The position numbers and the translations under genes are program-made. The notes beneath the pieces are model-generated. The model did no database searches. It had not been told where the DNA came from and saw only the letters and a program-made list of their open reading frames with translations. From Chelydra serpentina (Eukaryota > Chordata > Testudines > Chelydridae), in NCBI GenBank assembly GCA_037349315.1, contig JBAIAC010000007.1:50431001-50495000 (forward strand): a stretch of 64,000 bases of DNA, in the 5' to 3' direction. Of this stretch, positions 45,380 to 57,191 are shown piece by piece. Position 1 is the stretch's first letter; each line of letters begins with the position of its first letter.

Positions 45380-45628
45380 TTGGTCTCAAGTTGCAGTGGG
45401 GGAGGTTTAGGTTGGATATCAGGAAAAACTTTTTCAATAGGAGGGTGGTGAAGCACTGGAATGGGTTACCTAGGGAGGTGGTGGAATCTCCTTCCTTAGG
45501 TTTTTAAGGTCAGGCTTGACAAAGGCCTGGCTTGGATGATTTAGTTGGGGTTTGGTCCTGCTTTGAGCAGGGGGTTGGACTAGATGACCTCCTGAGGTCC
45601 CTTCCAACCCTGATATTCTATGACTACT
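45380..45628 (+). mobile_element. CR1 LINE 3' end
   Basis: Consecutive CR1 tail blocks are present: 'ggtttaggttggatatcagg', 'gtgaagcactggaatgggtt', 'gatgacctcctgaggtccct' and the terminal 'gatattctatgactac'. About 250 bp, 5'-truncated, with one small deletion in the 'ggaggtttttaag' block. Confidence 0.9.
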
Positions 45629-47716
45629 CTGAGAGCTGGCCCTTTTAGCCTTTATCAGCACTGGACATTAATCATAAGTTGCATAAAAATAAACATTCCA
45701 ATATTATATCCTAATATTACATTTCCTATTCTTACTCCTTTCAAACTAGACTGTGCCTCCTCGATGCTGCAAGGAAGATGAAAAGCCTTCTAGACACCCA
45801 GCTAAATTGGTCCAATGGGAAATATTCCATCCTGATCCCAAAAGTGTAATCCGTCAGACTCACAACATCCTGGAAATGCAGCTCAACAGTATCTCAACTC
45901 TAGGGAGGGAGTGCAGGACAGCAATACAGGCAAGACAGACCCTAGATCCTAGGGAGGACTTTAAATTAAGAGAAAGGTCTCAATAGAAGAGAGAAGCCAA
46001 AGCCCCCAATCCTCATAATCTCTGAGACACACTCCCACATGCGCTCTGAGGCATGAGTAAGGGCTAGGCTGCAGCATGTCTGAGCATGAGTACTCCCCAC
46101 TCCCTCGGAGACAGGGTGAGATATTATTTGGGGGGGATTGTTTTGTATGTAAGCAATATGCTATTTGGTTTTATTTTAAAGAAAGATGCTGCACGATTTT
46201 CTTTCTCAACAGAAAGAAAATGTGAAGAGGCCTTTCAAAGATACTCAGCTAGGCTGAAAGAAAACATGAATTCACAAATTCTAATGACAAAAACATGCCT
46301 TGAATTATAAAAATCAAACAATATTTAAGAAACAATTTCAGATACTTTTATAAGTATTCCACTGGAAAGAGGAAGCAAAAGTTACACTCAGCTAACACTT
46401 ATTGAAAATAATTATCTAGTAATTTGTCAGGTCATCATGTTGTACAATATATCCATGGGGAGGTGCATCAACTGTTAATCAAGAATTATAGGTTCAAGAT
46501 TCCTCTCTTTCACTGGAATTTTCCTTCCACAAAAAGAAAAGCAGAGAATGAGTGTTTTAAACAAGAAATAAGTTCAGGTTAGGCAGACAGACACCACTTT
46601 CTTACTGGAGGTTCAAATATACTATGTTGTGTAACTCAGTCTGGTATTCTATTAAGATATTCTAGTTTGCCCATTATTCAATACTCAACAGGAGGCTCAA
46701 GGTTGCCCTAGAAATCTTTACTGACATACAGATGAACAGTGCAACATATCATAAAAGGGTCGACATAATTAAACCTTGTGACTTGTAAAACTGTAAATCA
46801 ATATAATTTATTTAGGTCACTGTCTTACATCCATATAATCCAGTCATTTTGCTTATTCACATTTTGAAGTGAAGGCAGTCACTCCATAGCCAAGGGTGCA
46901 AATGAGTATCCATTATGGCCCTCTATTTTTTCCCCTCACCCCCTAAAACACACAACAGCTTTAAAATCGGTAAATTAGATCTGGGGCTGAGGTAGAATTT
47001 TTCTTTGAAATCTGAAGCAAAATAGAGCAAGGGGCTTCATTAATTATGACAATTACAACATAACATCTGCTAAATAGAGTTCCAAAAGTCTTCTACTTTT
47101 ACTTCCCCCTCCACCCTTAGTTTGTAGCAAAAAGATCCCCAGAAACACAACAGATTAAACCTACTTTACTGTACTTCTTTAGAGTGTGTATGTCCATGTC
47201 CAAATTTTAGTTATCAGAGTCAAATGACCACAGCTATTGATTTTTTCTTTGGTAATTTCATTAGCGAACGTCAGTTCTGGCAAGCTTAGGATAGAAGACA
47301 AGAGGACTGCTAGAGATCTAAGCTGCTTTTTTTTCTTTTTTCTTTTTTTGTAATAAGGTACATCTCTAGCCCTTTTCCATGCAAAATCTGAGAGTAAAAA
47401 AGACTTGTCAATAGAATAGAGACTTTTCTAGCAACAATATCTGATGAAGGATGTAACAAGCCTCTTGGCCAAGGTTTGCTTGGGGCTTATCCCTCCTGCA
47501 GACCTCAGGAGACCCAGAAGAAGGAGAGGCAGATAAAAGTTTCTATGATGTCATGCCCAACACCCATGTTCTCACCCAGACTTCCCATACTACCTGCAGG
47601 TGTCCTGTGGTCATCAGCAGAGACACTATGGTCTGCAGAGAAGGAAACTGCAATGAGTGTTAGAAGGGTCTCCACCCTCCACCAGTCTTAAGCTCATTGG
47701 GAAACCAACTACCCAG
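45629..47716. other. Unassigned DNA
   Basis: No family is firmly recognised. Around 45745-45990 a moderately GC-rich stretch contains an open frame (45753-45986) without family resemblance; it may be an old amniote repeat or a decayed exon. The rest is AT-rich, with a pyrimidine run at 47328-47350. Confidence 0.4.
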
Positions 47717-47987
47717 CAGGGCCGGCTCCAGGCACCAGCCAACCAAGCACGTGCTTGGGGCAGCACCTTCTAAGGGGGTGGCCAATCTCGGGGCGGCGGG
47801 GCGGCACTCCGGGGGAGGGGAGATTTGTTTCAGCGGGGCAGCGCTCAGGGGAGGGAGGGTTGTTTCGGCGGAGTAGCGCTCAGTGGTTTGGGTTTTTTTG
47901 CTTGGGGTGGGGGCGGCACTTGTGGGGGGGTTTTGTTGTTGTTGTTGTTTTCTGCTTGGGGCAGCAAAAAAGTTAGAGCTGGCCCTG
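47717..47987. mobile_element. Small hAT-like transposon
   Basis: The left end cagggccggctccaggc is the inverse of the right end, tagagctggccctg (12 of the outer 13 bases pair). The flanks ctacccag (47709-47716) and ctaccctc (47988-47995) share six of eight bases, a plausible decayed 8-bp duplication. The interior is GC-rich, with repeated 'gcggcactccggggg' and 'gcagcgctca' units and a (gtt)n run before the right end. Non-coding. Confidence 0.7.
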
Positions 47988-47995
47988 CTACCCTC

Positions 47996-50900
47996 TCTTA
48001 GATTTCAGAGGCGTAACACTGCTCCACACCTCAGTTTATTTTGGTTCATTTGAAGCCAATGACCTGGATAATTTTGGCTCATTTGGGGGGTGACTAACCT
48101 ACTACGGCTGTCAGGCTTCCTACGGCTCAAGAAGGGCAGATCCTCAATGAGCCTATTAAGGCTTTCTGAGGGTTCTCCCATTCAGCTGACAAGGTCCACA
48201 GGAAGAGGGGGAAATACCTCCTAGATCTCTTCCGCTGTCCCAAAGCCTCCAGACTTCTACTGACATCCACAGGAAGGAAGCCCTCTGGCAGACCATAGTA
48301 AATCTTTAAGTGAGGCTGTAGGGGAGGGGGAGGAGAGAGGAAAAATCTGAAGAAAGTAGCAGGCTTAAGGGGAAGGAGAGCAGAGGAACCAATTCTCCCT
48401 CTTCTATGGACCTCAGAGGTCTGTGAGAGGTGAAACCCTTCAGACCTTAGGATATTCATTTCCATCTCTGCATAAGCATCAGGAGCATAAGCCCCTGTCA
48501 GACTTAGAAGTTCCATTTGAGACCATCCATGAACTCCGATAAGCCTTGTAGGCTTGTTAATCCCCCAAAAGCCTGTTTTGGCTTATTTGTGGCTCAGGTA
48601 CCCACAAAGGATGTGGGGAAAGCCCCAAGGAGCCTGCTATGGTCCATGCGTAGCCTTGGGGAGGACCACCATGAATCTCCTAAGACTCACAATGCAGGGC
48701 ATCCTGGCAAGTCTAAGATTTGCAGAAGGGGAAGACTGGAGAGTCTTAGAAAACAGAAAAGTCTACTGAGGTTTGTTGGAGAACAACAGATGGAGCAGGG
48801 ATGGGAATCTTAACTCCTTGAAGCCCCTACACAGGGGCTACAAAGAAGCAGGAAAAGGGGGGAAGGGAATTTAACTCTCCCTGCAACAGTCTAGATGAGG
48901 GCTAAAGAAAATCAGGAAGCATAGGTCCATAGGCCCTAGGAGGAGATTCCCAGTCCATTCTTTAGGAAGTTGGCAGCACCTCCCAATGTCTCTGAAAAAC
49001 ATACACATTCAGAACCTAAATTCAGAGATTTGCAGAATACGATTGCCTGATTTTCAACATCATAACTCCTCTTCCACTAGACAAATGGGCACTGTAGCAA
49101 CCATGAGACTATGTAGCCAGATAAATATGGGGGCACTCTCACTGGATCTGGTAGAATCTGTTGGATCAGGCCTAAACAAGTTTGAAGGAGCAGGACTCCT
49201 GTCTGGAAGACTTTAAAACAAAACAAACAAACACAAACACACACGAAATCCCTACATGAAAAACTTTCAAGAAAGTTAAGTTTGCAAGGACATCTCAATG
49301 ATTTGAGTGTCTATTAACATACAAGAATATTTGAGCTACAAAACAGAAACCCAGGCAATACGGTGTTAGTTTGAATTTCCATAAAAAAGCAACAGTCACA
49401 CTGAAATGACAATCACAAAGTCAACTCTGCTGTAGTACTGTTGCAACTACATTGTATGCTCATAATGAGGCAACATGTTTTGCATAATTTTGGCCAAAAA
49501 AATAAAGAAAGGAGAAATGGCACCATAACGTATTGCCTTACAGATATGGGATGTAGCTGTGCATTTATGAGTGCTAATAATATGTTTTGTTAATAGATGT
49601 AAAAATAAAAGATGCTTTTAAAAATCATGATTTTTGTGTAGTTTTAATAAAATCTCCTGTTTAAGGATATCAATTATGTTAATTGCAAATACAAGATTAT
49701 TCCATTATTTAACTTTTAACTCTTCTAAGAACAATAGAGCATATCTCTTCTTTAAAAGGACTTTGCTTGTATCCACAATGGTAGAATAGGAAATCTAGTC
49801 TTTTAGATTTGTAATTGGACACTGAATTTATAATGAAATGCATAAGAAAATAATTTTATCAATCTCAACTTGTACTGTGGAATTACCACCACACTTCTTA
49901 TACATGCTGATGGCCATTTTGTGAAATAGGATACTGATATTCATGCCTACAACTAAATTATTTTGCTTCTGGGGCACATTAAGGGTTGTGGTTATTTCAG
50001 TGTGGCTGGGTCATTGTGGAAGTGCAGTCTTAACTGTATATCCTGACTTTTTAAAACTTTTTAAAAATGTTATCTGACTCAAATGTTTTGACAAATAATA
50101 TGCACTCACATCACTGATGTATGCACCTCCACCCTTAAACTTCACCTTGAAATATTTCTGTGTTGCAATAATTTCAGGATTTATTCCAACTTCCTACAAT
50201 GTGGTAATTTCTTAAACACACCTGAAGATTCAGACTTTTCAAAACAGACTAAGCCTAACAATCCAGCTCTTCTTCTTCGTTTTATATTCTTATTCCAACA
50301 AGAAAGTGACATTAAACTTTTTGTCCTTCACCCCACTTCTCATTTGACAGAGGAGACAGCTCTTTTTAGTCTGGAGAATTTACAACAATCTTGTTTAACT
50401 AATGAAAGTCTAACAATATCAGTTATATAACAAAAGGTTCAGCGCAAGTGTAGATTTCTAACTATAGTTCTTCCAATATCCTGCAACTTGAAGCTGTCCC
50501 TTCCTAAATCCAAACTAATCTATAAACATATGCACTTAACTAAGTAACACTGAAATTTCAAATCATGAAGCTATTCTATAATCTACTCAAGATACTTCCA
50601 CAGCCCCGATCCTATAGTTTCTGATAGCTGTAGACAGCAAGAATGCAAAGATCATCTAACTGGAATTCTTAACATAGTCGTATACATTTCCAAGTTAAAA
50701 AAAACCCCACAAATGTAATCTTGCAAGCATTTATTACAAAATTTTGTATGGAACTCTAGGTGTAGTGAAAACCACTCAGATTGAGACGCCACATAAATCC
50801 ATATATTGCACAGCTATTGCTAATTTAGCACCACAACTTTATACGACAAAGTAGACACTGACAAAATATTAGGATGACAGGGAAAACTAAACCAGGCTCT

Positions 50901-51081
50901 TTGTGAAAAGCCCGGACAGACAGATGCAGCTTGAAAATGTTTTCTGAATATGATTTTTTTCAAAGAGTATGTTTTTGAAAGAGTACAGGAGGTTTTCGTA
51001 TTGAATTTCAAAGATTCAGATAGAAAACTTGTAACTATTAAGAGTTAGTAAAATGTTATGAGCACAAAAATGTAATATTAG
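47996..51081. other. Unassigned DNA
   Basis: From 48000 to 49200 the DNA is less AT-rich but shows no recognisable gene or repeat. From 49200 to 51081 it is AT-rich host-like DNA. The open frames at 48127-48516 (minus) and 48517-48813 (plus) are not supported. Confidence 0.4.
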
Positions 51082-52835
51082 GTGTACTCCAGGCAGAAGC
51101 CCACCGTGGAAGAACTGAAGAAAGTCCTTGAGAGCTTGTCCACAGGAAAGGCTCCAGGAAAGGATAGCATCCCACCAGAAGTTATCAAGTGTGGCATCAA
51201 CGTCCTCCTAGAACACCTCCACGACCTCCTCTGTCAGTGCTGGGACGAAGGTGCAGTATGCCTCAGGATATGAGAGACGCCAACATCGTGACCCTCTACA
51301 AGAACAAGGGTGATAGATGCGACTGCAACAACTACAGAGGCATATCGCTCCTGAGTGTTGTGGGTAAAGTCTTCGCACGCGTGATCCTGAATAGACTGCA
51401 GAAGCTTGCTGACAGAGTTTACCCAGAGTCACAGTGCGGGTTTCAAGCAGGGAGATCCACAACCGACATGGTTTTCTCCTTAAGGCAGCTGCAAGAGAAA
51501 TGCAGAGAACAGCACAAGCCGCTATTCCTTGCCTTCATAGACCTGACCAAAGCTTTCGACCTTGTGAACAGAGATGGGCTGTTAAAGATCCTGGTAAAGA
51601 TTGGCTGCCCACCGAAGCTGCTGAGCGTGATCCAGTCTTTTCACGACAACATGAAAGGCACAGTACTGTCTGATGGCTCATCCTCCGATGCCTTCGACAT
51701 CCACAGTGGAGTAAAACAAGGCTGCGTTCTCGCTCCCACACTCTTCGGCATCTTCTTTGCAGCATTGCTGAAACGTGCCTTTGGAAATTCCACAGAGAGA
51801 GTCTATCTCCACACCCGGTCTGACGGGAGACTTTTCAATCTGGCTCGACTAAAGGCCAAAAGCAAGGTACGGGAGGCAACAATCAGAGACATGCTGTTTG
51901 CAGACGACGCTGCCCTGGCCACCCACACAGAAATCGATCTCCAGCATCTGATTGACCGCTTTTCCAGAGCTTGCGAAGAGTTCGGGTTGACAATCAGTCT
52001 TCAGAAGACCAAAGTTATGGCCCAGTATGCAGAACATCCAAGCATTGCCATCAATGACTATGTGCTAGAGGTGGTCAGTCAGTTCACCTACCTTGGATCT
52101 ACCATCACGGACAACCTCTCACTGGACCCTGAGATCAACCATAGAATTGGCAAGGCCTTCACAATTTTGGCCAGATTGTCACAGAGAGTATGGAACAACA
52201 ACATGCTGACCATCAACACAAAGGTCGCTGTGTACCGTGCATGTGTGTTAAACACTCTTCTTTACGCCAGTGAAACTTGGACCCTCTACGCTTCGCAAGA
52301 AAAGAGACTGAACACCTTCCACATGCGCTGCCTCCGTCGCATACTTGGGATCACTTGGAGTGATCGAATAACGAACAACGAGGTGCTGGAACGTGCCAAG
52401 ATCTCCAGCATGTTCACTCTCCTCCGTCAACGCCGCCTCAGATGGCTTGGCCATCTAAGTCGCATGGAAGATGGACGGATCCCCAAAGACCTGTTGTATG
52501 CCGAACTTGCCTCCGGAAACAGAGCTACAGGACGGCTCCACCTTCACTTCAAGGATGTTTGTAAGAGGGACCTGAAGACTGTTCAAATCGACATCAACAG
52601 CTGGGAAGAGCTCGCCCAGGACAGATGCAGATGGAGACACGCTCTGACCACTGGATTGAAAACTGGTGAAGACAAGCTGCGGCAGCTTGCCGAGGAAAAG
52701 CGGGTTCAACGAAAAAGGAAGCAGCGGCTCCAACCCACAGCTGACACCGCCTTCAAATGCAGCAAATGCAATCGAGACTGCCACTCTCGTGTGGGGCTCC
52801 ACAGCCACAACAGACGCTGCACAACCATCAACTAA
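51082..52835 (+). pseudogene. LINE reverse transcriptase ORF with C-terminal zinc knuckle (one frameshift)
   Basis: The ORF encodes the RT used for target-primed reverse transcription. The frame from 51082 carries the RT start (STGKAPGKDSIPPEVIK) and, by a one-base indel near 51258-51265, passes into a frame open to the TAA at 52835. In the 548-residue frame, NNYRGISLLSVVGKV is at 47-61, the Asp motif FIDLTKAFD at 116-124, GVKQGCVLAPTLF at 174-186, and the catalytic FADD at 237-240. The C-terminus has WLGHLSRMEDGRIPK and a Cys/His cluster (C524, C527, C531, H532, H538, H540, C544) likely to bind zinc. The upstream endonuclease domain is lost by 5' truncation. I do not assign the clade firmly; it is closer to I/Jockey-type or related LINEs than to CR1. 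Confidence 0.85.
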
Positions 52836-52890
52836 ACATTCCCCATGGGCGCATATCCATGGTCTCTCGAGACTAACGGACGCCAACAAC
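51082..52890 (+). mobile_element. Young non-CR1 LINE, 5'-truncated
   Basis: A retrotransposon of a different clade from the CR1 copies. It begins within the RT domain and ends after the stop codon with a short 3' UTR (ttccccatgggcgcatatcc, ggtctctcgagactaacgga) and a tail 'cgccaacaacaaatataaat'. No clear target duplication is visible. Its frame is nearly undamaged, so it is one of the youngest insertions here. Confidence 0.85.
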
Positions 52891-52974
52891 AAATATAAAT
52901 TAAACAGATTTCAACAAGGGAGAATTCCACAAAAAGAAGCCAACAAAGAGAAGTAAGGGACTGAGAATGGGACC

Positions 52975-53165
52975 AAGGAATGCAGGCCATGGCTACCAAA
53001 TGGGGGACTGTAACCTGGAAAGCAGTGACTGAAAAGGATTTAGGGGTCAGAGTAGATGATCAACTGAACATGGGCTCCCAGTGCAATGCTGAGGCAAAAA
53101 GAGCTAATGCAATCATTGCATGTATAAACGAGAGTAGTGAGCAGGAGTAGGGAGGTGATTTTACC
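52975..53165 (+). mobile_element. CR1 fragment
   Basis: The stretch 'gactgaaaaggatttagggg', 'aactgaacatgggctcccag' and 'aatcattgcatgtataaac' belongs to the CR1 ORF2 end. It is truncated at both sides, ending near 'gagcaggagtagggaggtga'. Confidence 0.7.
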
Positions 53166-53214
53166 TGTACATACAGCATCTTATATCCATGCATACAGCT
53201 CAGCTACAAAATGA

Positions 53215-54212
53215 GGAATACCTCACTAGGCGGGAGTGCAGCAGAAAAAGATCTGGGGATTACAGTGGATCACAAATTTAATATGTCCCAACGTGATGCA
53301 TCTGTGAAAAAAGTTTAGCATCATTCTGGGATGTATTAACAGGAGTGTCAAATGTAAGACAAGGGAGTTAATTCTCACTTCTACTTGGCACTGGTGACGA
53401 CTCAGCTGGAGCACTGTGACCAGTTCTGGGTACCATAATTCAGGAAAGATATGGACAAATAGGAAAGAGTCCAGAGAGCAACTAAAATGATAAAAAAAGG
53501 TTTAGAAAAGCTGACCTATGAGGAAAGGTTAAAAATCTGGGCAAGTTCTGTCTTGAGAAAAGAAGACTGAGGTGGGACCTGATGATAACCTTCAATTGTG
53601 TGAAGGGCTCTTATAAAAAGAACAATGATCAATTGTTCTCCATGTCCACTGATGGTAGGATGAGAAGTAATGGGCTTAATCTGCAGCAAGGGAGATTGAG
53701 GTTAGATATTAGGAAACCTTTTCTAACTATACAGGTAGATAAATAGGAGAGGAAGGATGGTGCAGTGTTCAAGGTTCTGGTCTGGGCTTGGGACACCTAG
53801 GTTCAATTCCCTGCTCCGCTATAGACTCTTTGTGCAACTTTAGACAAGTCACTTGGCCTCTCTGTGCCTCAGTTCCCCATCTGTACAATAGGGATAATAG
53901 CACTGCCCTGCCTCCCAAGGGATAACAACACTGCCGTGCCTCCCAAGGGCGCGTGAGGACAAATACATTAAGAGCTTTGAGATCTACTGATGAAATGCGC
54001 TATATAAAAAACAGGTATTGTTATTATTAAGCACTGAAACAGGTTGTCCAGGGAGGCTGTGGAATCATTATCACTGGAGGTTTTTAAAAAGAAGTTGAAC
54101 AAACACCTGTCAGAGATGTCTAGATAATACTTAATCCTGCCTCAGTGCAGGGGAATGGACTTGATGACCTCTCAAGGTCCATTTTAGCCCATTTCCACGA
54201 TTCTGTGATTGG
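53215..54212 (+). mobile_element. CR1 LINE 3' part, split by MIR
   Basis: CR1 ORF2 tail in plus orientation from 'gaaaaagatctggggattac' through 'gagattgaggttagatatta', resuming after the MIR insertion with 'aagcactgaaacaggttgtc' and ending with 'ggacttgatgacctctcaag'. Frameshifts and stops are frequent, so it is older than the CR1 at 39452. Confidence 0.85.
53745..54030 (+). mobile_element. MIR-family SINE, near full-length
   Basis: The tRNA-like head shows a plausible A box (tggtgcagtgttc) near 53759 and B box (ggttcaattcc) near 53811. The core follows, with 'gacaagtcacttggcctctc' and 'tgcctcagttccccatctgt', then the tail 'agggataatagcactgccctg', with a duplicated segment (gcctcccaaggg twice, about 53918 and 53938) and a (tta)n end. 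It interrupts the CR1. MIR elements are L2-mobilised SINEs. Confidence 0.8.
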
Positions 54213-55402
54213 TGAGACCAGTACTGGAATACTATGTCGAATTCTGGTGTCCACATTTTAAAAAGGGTGTTGAATAATGTGAGAAGGTGCAGAGGAGAGC
54301 CACGCAAATTATTTGAGGGTTGGAGAAAATGCCTGACAGTGAGAGTTAATCAAAAAATATCAAGGGGTGACTTGGTTACAGTGTATAGGTATCTTCACAT
54401 GGAGAACAGATGGGTGCTAGACGGCTTTCTAATGTAGCAGAGAAAGTCAGAACAAGAACCAATGGCTGGAAGATAAAACCAAACGAATTCAAATAGAAAT
54501 GAGGCACAAATTTATCAGAGAGAGTGATTAACCAGTGGAATGAATAAAATCCCAAGGGAAGTGGTGGAGTCTCTATCTTTTGAGGTCTCCAAATTCAGAC
54601 TGGATGTCCTCCTGGAAGATGCTTTAGCCAAACAGAAGTTATTTGGCTCATTACAGGAGTAAATGGGTGAAATTCTCTCACCTGTGCTGCCCACGAGATC
54701 AGACTATATGATCTAATGTAGTGTTTCTCAAATGAGGCCACCAGGGAGTTTTCATGCATCTACAACAGCCTCTTAGTTAGAGACGGAGGAGGGTGCAAAG
54801 CAGAGGCCCCTCGGTGCAGTGCCCGAGGCTCCAGGGACAGGTTCAGCCACGGGAATCCAGGGGCAGACTTCAGCCTCCCTTCCTCCTGGCTTCAGCCACA
54901 GGACTCTGGGGGCAGACTTCAGACCCCCTCTCCTGCCACCCAGCTTCGGCTGCAGGACTCTGGGCTTCAGCCACCTGGGGTAGTGAGGCTCCGGTGATGG
55001 GCTCCAGGCTTCACCCCTTTCCCTCACCCCCGGCTCCAGCAGTGGGGCTCCGGCTCTGGGCTTCAGCAGGGCAGTCCTTATCCGGCGCCATGGTCAAGAG
55101 GCAAGGAGCAGGATGAACCTGAGCTGCGAGGCCATGGAAAGGAGCTCAGGGCAAGGGGGAACCCAGGAGGCAGTGGGGGACCTGGGACACCAAAATACAA
55201 CTGTACATTATTTTTATTATTGAGTCTTCAACAACAAAAATTACAATGATCTGGACAGGTATATGTGCATATTTATATGTATTTCCTAAAGTTAATTAAG
55301 TATTTTAGGAAAATTTGTCAGCGCGACCGCTAGCAAGAGTTGGTGGCCACAACCTGAAGCCACCAAAAAATTTGTCGTGAAAACCCCTGATCTAATGGTC
55401 CC
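54213..55402 (+). mobile_element. CR1 LINE 3' part, split by hAT
   Basis: A different CR1 subfamily begins near 'tactggaatactatgtcgaa' and runs through 'aggagagccacgcaaattat' to 'gagatcagactatatgatct'. It is cut by the hAT at 54719-55388 and resumes briefly with 'ctaatggtccctta', the subfamily's 3' end. Confidence 0.8.
54719..55388. mobile_element. Non-autonomous hAT transposon, family C
   Basis: An 8-bp duplication atctaatg flanks it at 54711-54718 and 55389-55396. The left end tagtgtttctcaaa has the hAT-type (c/t)agtgtttctc; the right end closes with gtgaaaacccctg, so the inverted repeats are only weakly matched. The centre (54780-55180) is GC-rich with several 'ggcttcagc' words and related units; no transposase. 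Confidence 0.8.
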
Positions 55403-56967
55403 TTATGTATGTATACAGGTTGTGGAAGAGCAACCAAACTTGCTCACTCTCAGGCCCCTGCCACACTGGAAATGGCCAATATTTTTACAGCAACAACAAC
55501 AAAAAAACATTCAAAACAATAAGCCTATCTTGTACTTCATACAATTACTCAATGTTTTTAAGAAGTAACAAAAAGGCTTTGCATAAAATATTTTTTTTAT
55601 AAAGGCATGATGCTACCTGCCATTTTCTGAGGAGTGTGAATGAATTAAAAATTCCTGAAAACAGCAGCTTATAATGGAAGTGCTGACACAACCTTAACTA
55701 CAGCAGCAAATGCTCTGCTATAATCAAGTTGTTATGGCAACTAGAATTGTCGGGTTGAGAATGGGAGAGTGTGCGCGCGTGCAGAACTTTAAAGATCCTT
55801 TTCACACACACACTCACACACCAGAAATCTTACACAAAAAATTTGTAGCAGCAATCCCACCACTATCATACCCCTATAATGAACTACTGAAGTCCAATAT
55901 TTTCCTAATAAAAAAGAAATAAGTCAAATTTATTGGATGCTTTTCATGTCTAAAATACAAGACAATAATAAGCGCAAGGTCATCTTCTCAGCTAAAAGAG
56001 TATATAAAACAGAGTTGGTTAAACAATGTGTGTTAATAAAAAATTCTATAAGTTTTGGCTTTTGTTTCGGTTTCATAAAACATTAGTGAAACTGCCTCTA
56101 TCCAGTATCTGAAAATATTCAACAGATATCACAATTGAACAAATGACAGTTATGCATTATCCATAATGCATCTTGCATTGATATTCAAGCTTGAACTGAT
56201 TACATTGCTGGTTAGAATACATATATTCCACTATGTATTTGACCAAATCATGCAGACCAATTCCAAAGGTTCACAAATACTAAATTGCTCGCAAATAGCC
56301 AAATGTACCTGAAATTCAAATACTGGTGAAACATTTATTATTTTCTCCCCATATGTTCAATAAGCTCAACATTTAACATCAGTCACTGAAAAGGGATGGT
56401 CACATTTTTAACATAATTTTAATCCAATAAAAATTCTCCAACTTCCTCTAAAAATGTTTTTAATCCTAACTGCACAAATCCCCACTTTGACATCTCATTG
56501 GGTAAACTCTCAGCAAATATTTGTAACATCAAAGGTCAGAATCCTTCAAATAACAAAGCCATAACTAACATTTATTAAATAAAACATTTTCCCATTTTAG
56601 TAAAATTTTAACCAGGTGTATACTTGTAAAAATCACAAACTATTTTGCCTCAGTTCTCAAAGGATTTGAAATGAAAGCTCCTTGTATTTCTAAACTGGAC
56701 TGCGATATGCAAAGCCCGAGAAGAAACTCGAGAGGGTGACAGTCCTCAGGATTTTGACAAAGTAATAGAGATTCTCCCTTGGCACACCAACACTTTTCCT
56801 CTGCAAACAAAAGCTTCCTTCCACCTAAAAATTATTGTACATCTGCTCCTATTCAGAGGCTATTGGCTATTCTAATCCATGTTTCTCAGAGAACAGGGAA
56901 GACCCATTTTATGGGGTGCTTTCTTATTCTAGTAGATGGGAGAATGTTTCCACTTTCACTCAGAGTA
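55403..56967. other. AT-rich unassigned DNA
   Basis: Nothing recognised; a short (ac)n run at 55803-55821. Confidence 0.5.
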
Positions 56968-57191
56968 AGGGCTTGTCTACACTACCGCTTAAGTCAATGT
57001 AACTTACGTCACTCAGGTATGTGTAAAAGCCACCCCGAGCAATGTAAGTCACATCGACTTATAGCGGTGTCACAGCTTCTGCCTCTCGTTCAGGTGGAAT
57101 AATTATGCCGATGGGAGAGTGCTTCACCAGACACGCTACAGCAGCACCAACGCAGTTGCACCAATGTAGTGCAGTAGTATAGACTAGCCGT
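56968..57191. mobile_element. MITE-like DNA element
   Basis: The left end agggcttgtctacact is nearly the inverse of the right end, agtatagactagccgt (13 of 16 bases). The interior has self-complementary words around 'gtaagtcacatcgacttata'. This is a common non-autonomous repeat type in turtle genomes; no clear duplication is seen, so I do not assign a superfamily. Confidence 0.6.
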
